Positions 33,213-44,225 of a stretch of 64,000 bases of DNA are shown here, piece after piece. This DNA is from Brachynemurus nebulosus. Its lineage: Eukaryota; Arthropoda; Insecta; Neuroptera; Myrmeleontidae. The stretch is taken from positions 2,067,001 through 2,131,000 of the forward strand of contig JAPWDM010000033.1 of assembly GCA_035578155.1 (NCBI GenBank), read 5' to 3'. The notes beneath the pieces were generated by a model, which was not told the DNA's origin, did no database searches, and saw only the letters and a list, made by a program, of their open reading frames with translations. The position numbers and the translations under genes are program-made. The first letter of the stretch is position 1, and each line of letters begins with the position of its first letter.

Positions 33213-35148
33213 ATAATAATAATAATAATAATAATCTTTATTCAATAAAGTACAGAGTACATAGAATAAGTCATTCCATAAATTCCTTAATATTATAAAA
33301 ATTCTTTGTCAACAAAAAACTTTTTAATTCATTCTTAAATTGCCTATTATTTAAATTTTTTAAATGTGTTGGAATGTTATTAAAAATTTTAATACACATG
33401 TTTAGCACTCCAATATTTATATACGTCTTTGTTGACTGAATAGTTACAAGTTTATCCGCGCCTCGTGTATTGTATGAATGATCGTACTGATATTTCTCAA
33501 ATAATTGATAGTTATTTTTCACAAATATTGCACACTCCATAATATAAGTATCAATCACTGTAAGTATCTTTAAATCCCTGAAAATTGGACGAGCGTGTTC
33601 CGTAGATTTGGCATTTACCATGATTCTTAGACATCTCTTTTGTGCAACTAACACTTTTTCTACTAACACTGAATTTCCCCAAAATAAAATCCCATATTTT
33701 ATATTCGAATGAATCTGTGCATAATAGGTTTGTATCAAAATATCAAATGACACAAGATCTCTTAATTTATATAGCGCAAAACTAAGTTTAGCTAACTTAT
33801 TGGTTAAAAATCCAATATGTTTTTTCCCATCCAATTTGTTATCAAGATAAATGCCAAGAAACTTTGCATAGTCAAATGATTCAATTTTTTGATCCTTAAT
33901 CTGAATGTTGCCTATATTGTTCCTGAAACAGACCAACTGTGTTTTGTCAATGTTTAGTTTCAATGTATTATTTTCAAACCAGTTTTGCAAATCACAAAGA
34001 GTTTGCACAATGTTTTCTCTAAGTAGATGTATATTACTGTTACGGAAAAAAACAGTTGTATCATCAGCAAAGAGGATAACCTTATTTTGGATTATGCTAG
34101 GTAGTTCATTAATATATAAAATAAAAAGCAACGGCCCTTAAATGGACCCTTGTGGGACCCCCCTGGTTATTGGCTTGTAGTCTGAATACAGATAGTTAAT
34201 CACATCGTTCTTTTGATATGTTATTTTGACACACTGTTCACGCTGGCTAACGTATGATGCAATGAGTTTCAGTGCTGTACCTCTGATACCGTAGCAGTTA
34301 AGTTTATGAATGAGCAAATCTATATCTATGCAGTCAAATGCTTTGCTTAAGTCTAAAAAAGCAGCGGCTGTTATTTCATTATTGTTAAGCGCGTCGAAAA
34401 TTTCAATGTAACTCTTAAAAACAGCTTGGTCAATGGATCGTTTACGCACAAAACCGTGTTGTTCTTGTTTAATAATGTCGTATTTAGTAAAAAAATTTAC
34501 TAACCTATTATATATTACTTTTTCAAAAATTTTGGAAAATACTGTTAGTAGGGATATAGGTCTGTAATTTTTTATTTCACAAGGATTGTCTTTTTTAAAT
34601 ACTGGAACAACTACAGCTTTCTTGAGCATTTCAGGAAAGATTCCTTGTTGTAAGCTCTCATTGATAATGTACGCCAACGGCACAATAATAAAATCTGCGC
34701 TTTGCTTTATAACTGGACTGGGAATGTCATCCCAACCACATGAGTTTTTGTTTTTTAATTCTTGTATTATTCCAAATATTTCCAGTTCATCACAAGGATA
34801 AAGGAAAATACATTGGTCTAATTTATTTATATGAAGATCGAAGTTTGCACTGTTTAAATTTAAGTTTTTTGCAATATTTGTGAAAAAATCATTAAAAATT
34901 TCAGCAATTTCTTTTTGGTCGGTTATTATTTGTCCAGATTGATTCTTGATTTCTATAATTTTTTGTTTAACCTGATTTGGTTTAACTAAGTTGTTTATAA
35001 CATTCCAACATGCTTTCATTTTATTATCTGATGATTGAATTTTATTATCATAATACGACTGCTTAGCGGCTTTAACTAATGTCTTAATATGATTACACAA
35101 TTCTTTATAGTAAGTTCTAAGTTCTGATATTTCCATTGAGTCATTTGA
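33213..35148 (-). mobile_element. Jockey/CR1-like non-LTR element, 5'-truncated, inside copy B
   Basis: Copy A shows the uninterrupted sequence (cagtattgttttaac), proving the insertion. The tetranucleotide TATT is duplicated (33209-33212, 35149-35152). Read on the minus strand, the element ends in a 3' UTR with AATAAAG and an (ATT)n tail. The 5' end is truncated just upstream of 35136. Confidence 0.8.
33271..35136 (-). pseudogene. Jockey/CR1-like reverse transcriptase, one nonsense codon
   Basis: This is a single frame of about 620 codons, broken only by TAA at about 34138-34140 (a TTA-to-TAA change inside the canonical GVPQGSxLGPLLF motif). It starts in the linker between endonuclease and RT. 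RT motifs are NYRPISLLTVFSKIFEK, FLDLSKAFDCID, GVPQGSI, and the catalytic FADDT, followed by the thumb (LNIDKTQLVCF, KFLGIYLD). The C-terminus (LKSFLLTKNFYNIKEFME) ends without a Cys finger. No endonuclease domain is left. Confidence 0.85.
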
Positions 35149-35611
35149 TATTGTTTTAACTCCTTATTGCGTCGCTGGTCGGCCTGTGGCCTCCCAGCGA
35201 CGTAATAAGTTTTTTCTGTGATAACACTGTGATTTTTTCTAGTCTTGTTTTTTGAGTGTTTCTAGTCGGTTCTCTCCACTCCGGGGTCCTTTACACCTCG
35301 GAGGGAGTTCTAGCGATGGCTTCCAGGCCTTGGTGACCGGACGCTCTGTCTAGTACTTATCGTACCGTCACCAAGGACTGTCCGCTCTTTTTAAGCCCTG
35401 GGATGGCAGGGCTCATCGATGGATTTTATTATGTGTATGTTTTGTCCCTTGTCTATCGCATTTATGTGTTCCTGTCTGTTTTGTGTATGTTTTTTATCTT
35501 TATCGTGTTTGGCGGCGCATGCCCTTAGTTGGCGATGCCGCCGGGTGCTGCTGACCGCGCCATCCACCGGCAGCAGTACCCCAATTTTAATCAAAAAAAA
35601 AAAAAAAAAAA

Positions 35612-35612
<1 letters not shown>
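35149..35612 (+). mobile_element. Hairpin-array retroposon, copy B, part 2
   Basis: Resumes at tattgttttaac and contains the long stem TTATTGCGTCGCTGG/CCAGCGACGTAATAA (about 35161-35211). Copy A has CACTGG/CCAGTG at its core, another two-sided change. It then carries the pseudoknot segment and the 3' module ending in attttaatc, poly(A) and (TAA)n (35613-35646). Confidence 0.75.
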
Positions 35613-35646
<34 letters not shown>

Positions 35647-35647
<1 letters not shown>

Positions 35648-35901
35648 GCTCCCACAAAAGTCTCGTCGTACGAACCAGTGTACACCAAAATAGACGCATA
35701 ACACCTCGTTTCAAGCAACAACAACAACAATATAAGGAGTGATGTGACAAACCCGTCCGTGAATGTACTACGGTACTTTTACGGATTGGTTTGGCACATT
35801 ACCCTTCCACAGAGCCTAATACCTTGCATAATGCCGGTATAGGTGAATGTTACCCAGTACTGTTCTACTGAGTAGTGAGCGCCAGGTTGGCGTAAAAGTC
35901 T
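35647..35901 (+). other. Anonymous segment between two (TAA)n tracts
   Basis: 255 bases with no ORF of value, flanked by (TAA)n on both sides. The position suggests the 3' end of another TAA-targeting retroelement, but it matches none of the other 3' ends in this window. Confidence 0.4.
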
Positions 35902-35927
35902 ATAATAATAATAATAATAATAATAAT

Positions 35928-37217
35928 GGTGGTGAGGACACCTATAGCAGCTGCCCTTGGCACCCGTGAGGGATATTTATCCCCCATTGGTGTCAAGGAG
36001 GCTAAGGGTTCCCGGGGTAGTTTATGCGCAATACAGTAATCTTCGGATTCCATTAGCCTCTGACTACTCAAGATCGGCACCGTTCCTTCTCGAGGTACCA
36101 CTGTTTCCACAAAAGATGCCGGATCAAAATTTTCGACGAGGACGACCGTCGTAGGATCGACAGAGGTTTCCACCGTATGTGAGAAATACCATCGTCTGCT
36201 AAATGCTTGTAATTCTCGCCCTGATGTCTGGCTGTAGCGTCGAATGTGTTTAGTATCCACATGTGTGTGAATACCGAAATCGTGACTCGAATTCGGAGGA
36301 GTCGAAAAGTGATATCGTCTGTGATTTGTGGAATTCTCGTCTGTGATAGCCTTGTACCTGTGTTTTTATTTTATCTTTTACTCTGCATCCACTGGTTGGT
36401 GCACACCGGTGTTGCATTTCTGTGATAGAGAGCCGTGTTTTGTTCTCATCATATCGATGGGTAGGAGCGCGGCCCTCGACGCACTGGTTCTCCTTTGTGA
36501 GCGACGTCTGTCTGAACGGTTCGAGCATGCTCACCTAGTAAGCAGAAACGTCGGTCGTTCCTCACATGGATGCATTCTATGGGGTCGATGTGGCCGCTTC
36601 CGCCCCCTCGGTGTGATGGGAACAAAATGGGAATTTCTGTGATACTCCGTGGGACTGTCCTGTTCTCTGTAGCCTCGACTCGGACGAATGTGGCCTAGTT
36701 AAGTACCGGTCTCCCGTGTAAGTTGAACCCCGACGTCTGACTGAACGGTTGTAAGTTATTCACTTAGTAAGCAGACGTCATTTGTTCCTTACACGGACGA
36801 GTTCCTATGAGTTGACGGAGCCGTTTCGGAATTGTCGAGAGTATGGAGAGCAGGATCTTGCCACGGGGCAGTTATTTGTGTTTTTTTGTGCTGTGATAGT
36901 TATGTAACCAGAGCTGTGATATTTCTTGTTTTGTCTTTTTTAACTAAGTCTTGCGTTGTTGCTTCTTTTTTAACCATTCTTGTTTTTGTGTTCATCCCTT
37001 TTAACTTTGTTATGGCACCAGAGGCTCTTTACACCCCTGGTGTTATTGTTTTAATTCGTTTTTTTTTTTATACTTTCAGGCAGAATGCACCTAGTCAGCT
37101 GGTCTGACTGGTATTTGTTATCTCCTTTTTAAGCCTGTATTTGTTATGCCACTGGATGACTTCAGGCCACTTGTATATAAAAGAAAAAAAATTAAAAATT
37201 TTGAAATAAATGAGTAG

Positions 37218-37294
<77 letters not shown>

Positions 37295-37645
37295 TGTGGA
37301 ATTGCTCTGCATCGCTGGGTGGTTCATCCATTCAGCGTTGCAAAGATCTCATAATACCCATTTGAGGCAGGGCACTTCGTTGGTTTCGGCGTTATACGCT
37401 ATGCCCTGTCCTTACAGAGCATTTCCCTAGACCCTGGGATGGCAGGGTCTGCTTGTTATTCTATTTTTATTGTATTTGTTTATCCGTTGTCTAGTGCATT
37501 TATGTGTCCCTGTCTGTTTTATGTATGTTTTTTATTTACTATCGTTTGTATGGCGGCGCATGCCCTCCGCTGGCGATGCCGCCGGACACTGCTGACCGCG
37601 CCATTCACCGGCAGCAGTGCTTCAATTTTAATTTAAAAAAAAATA
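35928..37645 (+). mobile_element. Hairpin-array retroposon, copy C (long, with different 5' end)
   Basis: It is bounded by (TAA)n on both sides. The 5' ~90 bases form stems (GACACC/GGTGTC around GGGATATTTATCCC, or TTGGCACC/GGTGTCAA) followed by gctaaggg. The middle is collinear with copy E (gtcgaaaagtgatat, cctcgactcggacgaa, ccggtctcccgtgta). The 3' module is standard, but its stem reads ACCCTGGG/GGCAGGGT where A, B, D, E and F have GCCCTGGG/GGCAGGGC. A (TA)n tract at about 37219-37291 expands one linker. No coding frame is supported. Confidence 0.7.
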
Positions 37646-37650
37646 AAATA

Positions 37651-37697
<47 letters not shown>

Positions 37698-37953
37698 GCG
37701 GATGCTCTGGCTAGCACTTAGCGTACCGCCACCAAGGACTGTCCGCTCTGTATGATGCCCTGGGATGGCAGGGCCCATCGATGGATTTTATTATGTGTAT
37801 GTCTTGTCCCTTGTCTATTGCATTTATGTGTTCCTGTCTTTGTTGTTTTTATCGTTCTTTTCGTTGTGGTGGCGCATGCCTATAGATGGCGATGCCGCCG
37901 GGCACTGCTGACCGCGCCATCCACCGGCAGCAGTGCCCCAATTTTAATAAAAA
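37698..37953 (+). mobile_element. Hairpin-array retroposon, copy D (3' 250 bases only)
   Basis: It begins directly after (TAA)n at gcggatgctctggc, inside the pseudoknot region, and ends in attttaat plus (TAA)n. Its terminal stem GGGCACTGCTG/CAGCAGTGCCC is perfect. Copy A has GGGTGCTGCTG/CAGCAGTACCC, so the T-A pair becomes C-G. Confidence 0.75.
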
Positions 37954-37973
37954 ATAATAATAATAATAATAAT

Positions 37974-38093
37974 ACTGTATTTGAATCAATAGTTCATTAC
38001 AGGAGGGTTGGTATTACAATTATTATCTACACAAACACAAGAAAGATAAAATGGTTATTTCTAATAATCACCTAAATAACAATAATAAATCTA
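37974..38093. other. 120-base spacer between (TAA)n tracts
   Basis: AT-rich; no feature recognised. Confidence 0.4.
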
Positions 38094-38121
38094 AATAATA
38101 ATAATAATAATAATAATAATA

Positions 38122-38702
38122 AACGCCCTGTGGGTGGGGGCTTCACTTTGCAGAATTTGCCCACAGTAAGTCCTGCTTGTCGTAAAAGGCGACTAAAAGG
38201 ACAACCCATTAGGATGGAGAAAATAAGAAAAAGGCCTCGGAAAACTGCCGCTGCCGGTGGAGCGACCGGGCGCATCAGGGTCACCACTGAATGTGACAGC
38301 TCAGATCACGGTGACGACAGGTTGGGTTCTAGGCAGCCACCTGTCAGCTGTAACAACACCTTCAGCCAAAATGCTACTGCCCTACTTACGGAGCCCCCAA
38401 CACCTTTGGCTCAGCCGACTTTAAGTGTTTCCTCAGAGCATCCTTTGGGGACCACTAAAGCTGGTAAGAAGCGTGTGCGTATGCAATGGACAAATGAACT
38501 GAATGAATTCATCGTACGCACATACTTCCAAGTTACTAGACTTGAAACGGACAAAACTGGTTACCGTACGAAATTACATCAAGAGTTCGCGCGCACCTAC
38601 CCTCACCTTAGTCGCGTCACTGAACAGAGACTGGCAGACCAAAAACGTGTCATTTTTACCAATAACCTTATCCCTTCCTCCCTCATAAACACGATTAAAA
38701 CA
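38122..38702 (+). mobile_element. R4/Dong-like element, 5' fragment
   Basis: It has the same leader and N-terminal coding sequence as copy 2 (24400 onward), with an open frame through AGKKRVRMQWTNELNEF. It retains AAG where copy 2 has a stop. It ends abruptly at gattaaaaca, where (TAA)n and copy E begin. The leader contains CTGTGGG/CCCACAG and a two-part stem GTCCT...AGGAC enclosing GTCG...CGAC, conserved with copy 2. Confidence 0.8.
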
Positions 38703-38727
38703 TAATAATAATAATAATAATAATAAT

Positions 38728-38812
38728 GCTGGGCTAAAATCCAACCTTCACGTCCCCGTTCGTGCCCGGCGGGCAACTGTTAGCTTCGGCTAGCAGGCTG
38801 ACGAGGCTCTGG
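38728..38812 (+). ncRNA. Candidate HDV-like self-cleaving ribozyme (copy E)
   Basis: Hand fold: P1 38728-38734 (GCTGGGC) with 38764-38770 (GCCCGGC), 7 bp with one G-U. P2 CCT 38745-38747 with AGG 38804-38806, extended by CCA/TGG past an internal loop. P3 ACG 38750-38752 with CGT 38761-38763, enclosing the pyrimidine-rich L3 tccccgtt that can form P1.1 with GG of J1/4 (GGGCAA, 38771-38776). P4 CTGTTAGC 38777-38784 with GCTAGCAG 38789-38796 and a TTCG loop. J4/2 is GCTGACG with CTGA fitting the CNRA motif, C38798 as putative catalytic cytosine. Cleavage would occur 5' of G38728, exactly at the (TAA)n boundary. The double-pseudoknot order P1-P2-P3-P1'-P4-P2' is the HDV topology. Such ribozymes are known at 5' ends of R2, RTE and other non-LTR elements. 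Confidence 0.75.
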
Positions 38813-40240
38813 TACCGTGTTTCGACAAGGATGATCGTGTGGAGGGGACGATGTCGTATCCCCCGAGTGAGTGTTATGCCTGCGTCAGCTTGAGTTTCAT
38901 TAATAGTACCTTGACCGGAATTCAACGCGTCTCCAGTGCTGCATACTCCAGTGGGCGTGATCTTCGGAGTCCGACGATACCGTTCGGATGCGTCGAAAAG
39001 GTGATATTGCGTCTGTGATTTATGTAAAAATTGTGATCTGTGTCTGTGATGGTTGTTATGCCACCTTGGGTTCTCATGCCTGCGGTGGTACTTTTTAATT
39101 GTTACTGTGATGTTTCCCTGGCCTTGTTCTTGTCATTTCGATGGGTAAGAATGCGGCTCCCGACGCACTAGTTCTCATCGGCCACACGTACGAGTCGACG
39201 TCTTCCCGAACAGCTTGAGCGAGCTCGCCCAGTAAGGAGACGTCGTCGTCCCTCGTACGGATGCGTTCGTGGGCGTTGAAATGGCGGCTTCCGCCCCGTC
39301 GAAGTGATACGGACACAGGTCAGATGTTGGCTCTGTGATACTCTGTGGCATTGTCCCGTTCTCTGTAGCCTCGACTCGGACGAACGTGGCCTAGTCATCG
39401 TACCGGTCTCCCGTGTAGGTTGACCCCGATATCTGACAGAACGGCACATGTACCCAGTAATCAGTTATCTGACAGAACAGTACATGTTGCTCAGTAATCA
39501 GATGTCACTGTCCCTACACATGTGAGTTCCTAGGTGTTGACGAAGCCATTTCGGAACTGTCGAGACTATGGGGAGCGGAATCGTGTCACAGAGCAAGAAA
39601 TTTTTGAAATCTGTGATATTGTTGTTTTTATTTTTTAATAAGATTGTGTTTAATCCGTTTTGTTTTAACGATGTACCACTGAGGGCCTTTTCCACCCGAG
39701 GTGGTACATCATTTTTTTTTTTATTCTTATCTGTGATATTTTATTGTGCCGCTGTGGGCTTGCTGTTGTAGCCCTTCAGCGGTTTTGTTTTTAACTACTT
39801 ATTGCGGCACTGGTCGGCCTGTGGCTCCCCAGTGACGTAATAAGATTTTCCTCTTATATTTTTTTTTCTTTCCTTGTGATATTATTGTGATGTTGTTATC
39901 TGTGATATTTTTACTCAGTATTCTCCACTTCGAGGCCCTTTACACCTCGGAGTTTCATCGTTGGTTTTCAGTCCTTGGTGACCGGACGTTCTGGCTAGTA
40001 CTTAGCGTACCGCCACCAAGGACTGTCCGCTCGTTATGAAGCCCTGGGATGGCAGGGCTCATCGGTGAATTTTATCATGTGTATGTTTGTCCGTTGTCTA
40101 ATGCATTTATGTGTTCCTGTCTATATGTGTCGTTTTTATCATTTTTCCGTTTTGGCGGCGCATGCCCTTCGATGGCGATGCCGCCGGATACTGCTGACCG
40201 CGCCATCCACCGGCAGCAGTGTCCCAATTTTAATTAAAAA
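38728..40240 (+). mobile_element. Hairpin-array retroposon, copy E (full length)
   Basis: A 1.5-kb non-coding unit between (TAA)n tracts. It opens with the HDV-like ribozyme fold (38728-38812), continues with the copy C-like middle region, and then carries the chain of hairpins: GATGTACCAC/GTGGTACATC, CCGCTG/CAGCGG, GCACTGG/CCAGTGA, the pseudoknot near 39970-40030, and the GCCCTGGG/GGCAGGGC and GGCGGC/GCCGCC stems. It ends attttaatt plus A/(TAA)n. The repeated linker tctgtgatatt occurs several times. Confidence 0.8.
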
Positions 40241-40241
40241 A

Positions 40242-40275
<34 letters not shown>

Positions 40276-40286
<11 letters not shown>

Positions 40287-40816
40287 CATAATAATGAGAA
40301 CATATATAAATACAAACAAATAACATATTTTATAGCTTTCGCAACATATACAAGAAAACTCGCTCCTTTAAAAACATAATTACTTTATTTGGTTGGTAGC
40401 TATGTAAATAATACAATTTGTGTTCCCTCACCTCAGTTTCTCGAGGTCTTTTGAGCTCGCACTCATAATACTTGGTAGACTTATAGGTTTTATGGGTGGT
40501 TTTTTTTTAGTAGGATAACTTTTTATAGGTATATCTGTGACGAGGGTTACCACCGTTTTTTAAGAAAATAAAGTATTTTTAAAATTTTGTGCAAAAGAAT
40601 AAAACACAATTAACTAAACAAAAGTACGCGTTCCCATATTTTTAAGATTTTGTAGTACAAGAAATAATAATATTATAAATTCATTATATCTGTCATTGCA
40701 TTTACTAGCTTACTCCCACTTGACCACTTTTAAAGCCAGTGTCAGTCTTACGCAATTTAATAAACAGTATCGTTTTGATTTTTTTAAGTTCATTTAAGAT
40801 ATTTATTGTTAGTGAG
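40276..40816. other. AT-rich DNA, nothing recognised
   Basis: No ORF, RNA or transposon end identified between the (TAA)n tail of copy E and the TIR element. Confidence 0.5.
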
Positions 40817-42413
40817 AGGGTACGTTCGTGTAAGATGGCGCGGTCGGTAAGAGTGCGCACTCCTGTTTTCTCGAAACAGGAACGAAATTTGTAATAAACT
40901 TTAATTTAATAAACTTTAATTGTGTTTTGAAGTATCCGTAATTGCTCACTAAAAAATATTTGGTTACGAGATAATCCCAATATTCTAGATAAGTTTAAAA
41001 TTTTTACTACGATTTGATATTATTTTTCTCGAATTTGAATGTGTTACTACGGTTTATGTCGAAACAAGTTAAGAGTTATATACGTTCGTGAGGCTAGTAA
41101 AGTTAGTCACGAACTAGCTTTGATCACCTTAATTCGCGTCAGTACGCGTGGATGGTTCCCACAGGATGATTTTGTTGATAATAGACAGGCGTGTAAGATG
41201 GCGCAGTACAAAGCCGTGTAAAACGGCGCACTCATTCTTACACGATAGTTTCTTTTATAATGTTTTTCTTTAACTTTTCTAAGGAATTCTATACAGCAAA
41301 CTTTCGTACAACGTAAATTCGTGTAACTCAAGTTCAAAAGTTTACGATTACGAAAACTAGCGATAACGAAATGTAGTTTTTTTTTTTAAATATTCTATTG
41401 CTAATAAAATCAGTGGAATATTATTAACAATAGAATTAGTTAGTGGAACCTAAAATTTACCAATTATAACTAATTTATAAGAAGTAATTCGATATCGATA
41501 ATTCTCGATAACGAAAACTACATTTTAATAGTCGCAAAATGTTTGGAATACCCACAACTTGCTTCGCTTAAGCTTTCAAAAATTTCGTTATTTTTCGCTG
41601 TGATGCATCGTTTACGACATATTTACGATCAAAACTTTTCCATTACGAAAAGTTACGAAAATTAATTTTTTTTAAAATGTGTTATTGCTGACTCAATTAA
41701 CTGAACTAACAGAGACTAAATTAACCAGTTATAATCAATTTATGATAAGTAATTCGGTATCGATAAGTTTCGATAACGAAAAGTAGGTTTTAAGAATCGT
41801 AATACGTTTGAGTAGGAGAGTTATGACAGTACGGCGGCACACTACATCGTCAAAAGTATGGGGACACCCTGGCCCAAGGTGTACCCACATTTTTGACACG
41901 GTAGTGTACTAGAGCATTTAGTACGGCGTTAAAAGTGTAGGCACACCTTTGGTCAAGGGGTTCCCATACTTTTGACGGCGTAGTGTGCCGCCGTACTGTC
42001 GTAGCTCTTCTATTCGTTTGGAATACCCATAAATTAAACGTTCAAAATTTTCGTTATTTTTGACTATGACCAACCGTTACTTACGATCAAAGTTTAGAAT
42101 AACGAAAAATATGAAGTGCTAACATAAGAAATTCTACTGTTACGTAAGTGCAGCATTGTTTAAAGTTCCAAGCTTTTTAATAAGTGCGCCGTCTTACACA
42201 CCTCAATGCGCACTCTTACACGACCGGTCGTGTAATTTCCCATTTGGGAATTTTTTTTGATAACTCGATCGGCATTGAGTTTATAATAAAAATCCTTTAT
42301 CATAACTAATCATTAAGATACTAGAATAAATACAATTTACTTCTATAACATTTTCCGTTATTTTTTTATAGCCACCTAAACGTTCAGTGCGCCATCTTAC
42401 ACGACACTACCCT
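40817..42413. mobile_element. TIR element without transposase, copy 1
   Basis: It begins AGGGTACGTTCGTGTAAGAT and ends with the imperfect complement (ATCTTACACGACACTACCCT). The core word CGTGTAAGATGGCGC or its complement recurs inside: near 41192, 41212-41245, 42187-42230 and 42390. These iterons may be transposase-binding sites. The interior is rich in cgataacgaaaact. It is collinear with copy 2 (51535-53286). A MITE is nested at 41812-42011. No transposase frame is present. Confidence 0.75.
41812..42011. mobile_element. Palindromic MITE nested in TIR element copy 1
   Basis: The arms ACAGTACGGCGGCACACTAC and its complement are nearly perfect over ~50 bases, and the centre is diverged. TA flanks the outermost gagag/ctctt words, suggesting TA target duplication. 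Absent from copy 2 at the corresponding place. Confidence 0.75.
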
Positions 42414-42486
42414 ATTTGAATTGTTTATCTAACTAATAAATTGAATTCTGTAGATTGATGATTTTGTAGGTAAAAAAAATAATTCT

Positions 42487-42560
42487 AAGTGGCGTCCGTA
42501 TTAGACAAAAGTCTGAAAAACGGACGTAGAATTTCACTGTTATTAACTATTATGTCTTGT
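42487..42560 (+). repeat. 3'-tail remnant of the SINE family
   Basis: gtggcgtccgtattagac...gtctgaaaaacggacgta matches the last part of the SINE at 53145-53195, including its stem (GCGTCCGT/ACGGACGT), and is followed by an ATTA-rich tail. It is either a 5'-truncated SINE or the tail of the partner LINE. Confidence 0.6.
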
Positions 42561-42671
42561 AGTCTTTTGAAAAATTATTTTTTGAACTAAGTTAATGGGA
42601 GGAAATTCGCTATGTTATGCAGATGCTGCGACAGGGGTATTTATAATTTTAAATTATCTGGAATTGCAAAA

Positions 42672-42751
<80 letters not shown>

Positions 42752-43039
42752 ACCAAAGGGCTAAAATGGTTTTTTCTTTTTTTTATCTCTCATATGAAGT
42801 GTCCGGGTTTTTATAGGCCTATAAAACAAACTTCACACTCAGGGTTAAAAATCACACTTTAGTCCCTAGGGGTATAACATACTATTACCTTATTTGGTTT
42901 TTGTTAGGTATTTACTTATTTTTATTAGCGAATTTCGAAAACTCGAAAATCAGCTATTACGGCCGGTCTCATGGCAGAACCTGAGGCTGAGACTATAACA
43001 GAAATATGTTTTGAGGTCCCTAGAATACGAAAATGATAC

Positions 43040-43112
<73 letters not shown>

Positions 43113-44213
43113 AGGTATTTTAAAATTTTAATTTAAAATTAGACATCTGAAAAATAAAAAGGTTTAGGAAACTGAAAATCAAAAGACATAAAATCGTGTT
43201 AACAAATTTTATTTAACAAATGTTTAAGATTTTTACAAATTGGTGATTAGTCGAATATAAATTATTTATTTTATATTTTTGGTGGGGCGGCTAACTTTAT
43301 AAGAAACAATGTGTAAATTTTATTTAATCTCAAGGTTGGTTTTTTTGGAAGAAGAAAATTTTCAGACAAATGTTACATAAGCGAAACTTTTACAAAAAGA
43401 ATAGATAAAGCGTAATTTTACAAGAAGGCAAGTTAAAGTGAACTACAAAAATAAGCAAGTCAGTCAGTAAATTTTAAGAGAAATACGTAAATTTAAGAGA
43501 AATAGGTAAAAAAAGGTAATTACACAAACATTTACTGTCTAACATAGAAGGAATACAGCATTTAAAAGTTAAGTGAACAGGTAGCAGCCAGAAGTCCTTC
43601 ACACAAAGATAGAGATAAGAGAAGTTAGATTTAAAGGTAAAAAAATAATATTATTTAAACAAGAGCGTAATGAACGACTTCTTGCTAGAAAATGAATTAA
43701 ATTAAGTAAATTGATATAACGAGGCCGATACAAAAACAAACAAAAAGAAAAATAATATTAACTACGTTAATACAAATGAGTATAAACACTGTTGCTAAAT
43801 GTTCCAAGAAAATTTTAGTAAAAGTGAAAGTTAGTTCTAAAATCACAGAATTCAACGTGTTGATTTGCACTATAAGATAGCTTTAAAGTTAGTATAGCAC
43901 GTGGCGAAAGTGAGGTTAGAATTACTTAACTCAATTATTTTTGGAGAAAATTTGGTCAGCAAACATCCATGAAATTCAGGGCGACAGAATTCCATAAAAC
44001 TGTTCAGGAACGAGCCAGAGGGCAGAATTGCAGATGAATCGAATTGTAGCATGGTCACAGATGCCTTAGGTATAGAATGGGGTTAAGTGTATTCCATCCA
44101 AAATTTCGATGAAAATTCAACATGTACAAATCACTGTCCGACACATTTGGGTTACGTAATTAATAATGAAATTACAATACAAAGTAGAGAAATAAAAACC
44201 TATATGAAAAATT
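42561..44213. other. AT-rich DNA with two (TA)n tracts, no gene
   Basis: (TA)n at about 42678-42747 and 43044-43107. A ~45-base word (gctatgttatgcagatgctgc and flanks) at 42607 recurs at 50957. No coding frame is supported. Confidence 0.5.
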
Positions 44214-44225
44214 AATAATTCAAAT

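Noticed and set aside
35928..36020. HDV-like ribozyme at the 5' end of copy C
   Set aside because: A P4-like stem and gctaaggg are present, but no 7-bp P1 pairing could be drawn from the element's first bases.
36250..37107. Small plus- and minus-strand frames inside copies C, E and F
   Set aside because: They are not collinear between copies, have no domains, and shift frame relative to conserved hairpins; the conserved feature is RNA pairing, not protein.
38122..38230. HDV-like ribozyme in the Dong-like leader (also 24400-24510)
   Set aside because: CTGTGGG/CCCACAG and the GTCCT/AGGAC stem are conserved, but J4/2 lacks a CNRA motif and the strand order does not give the P1-P3-P1' nesting.
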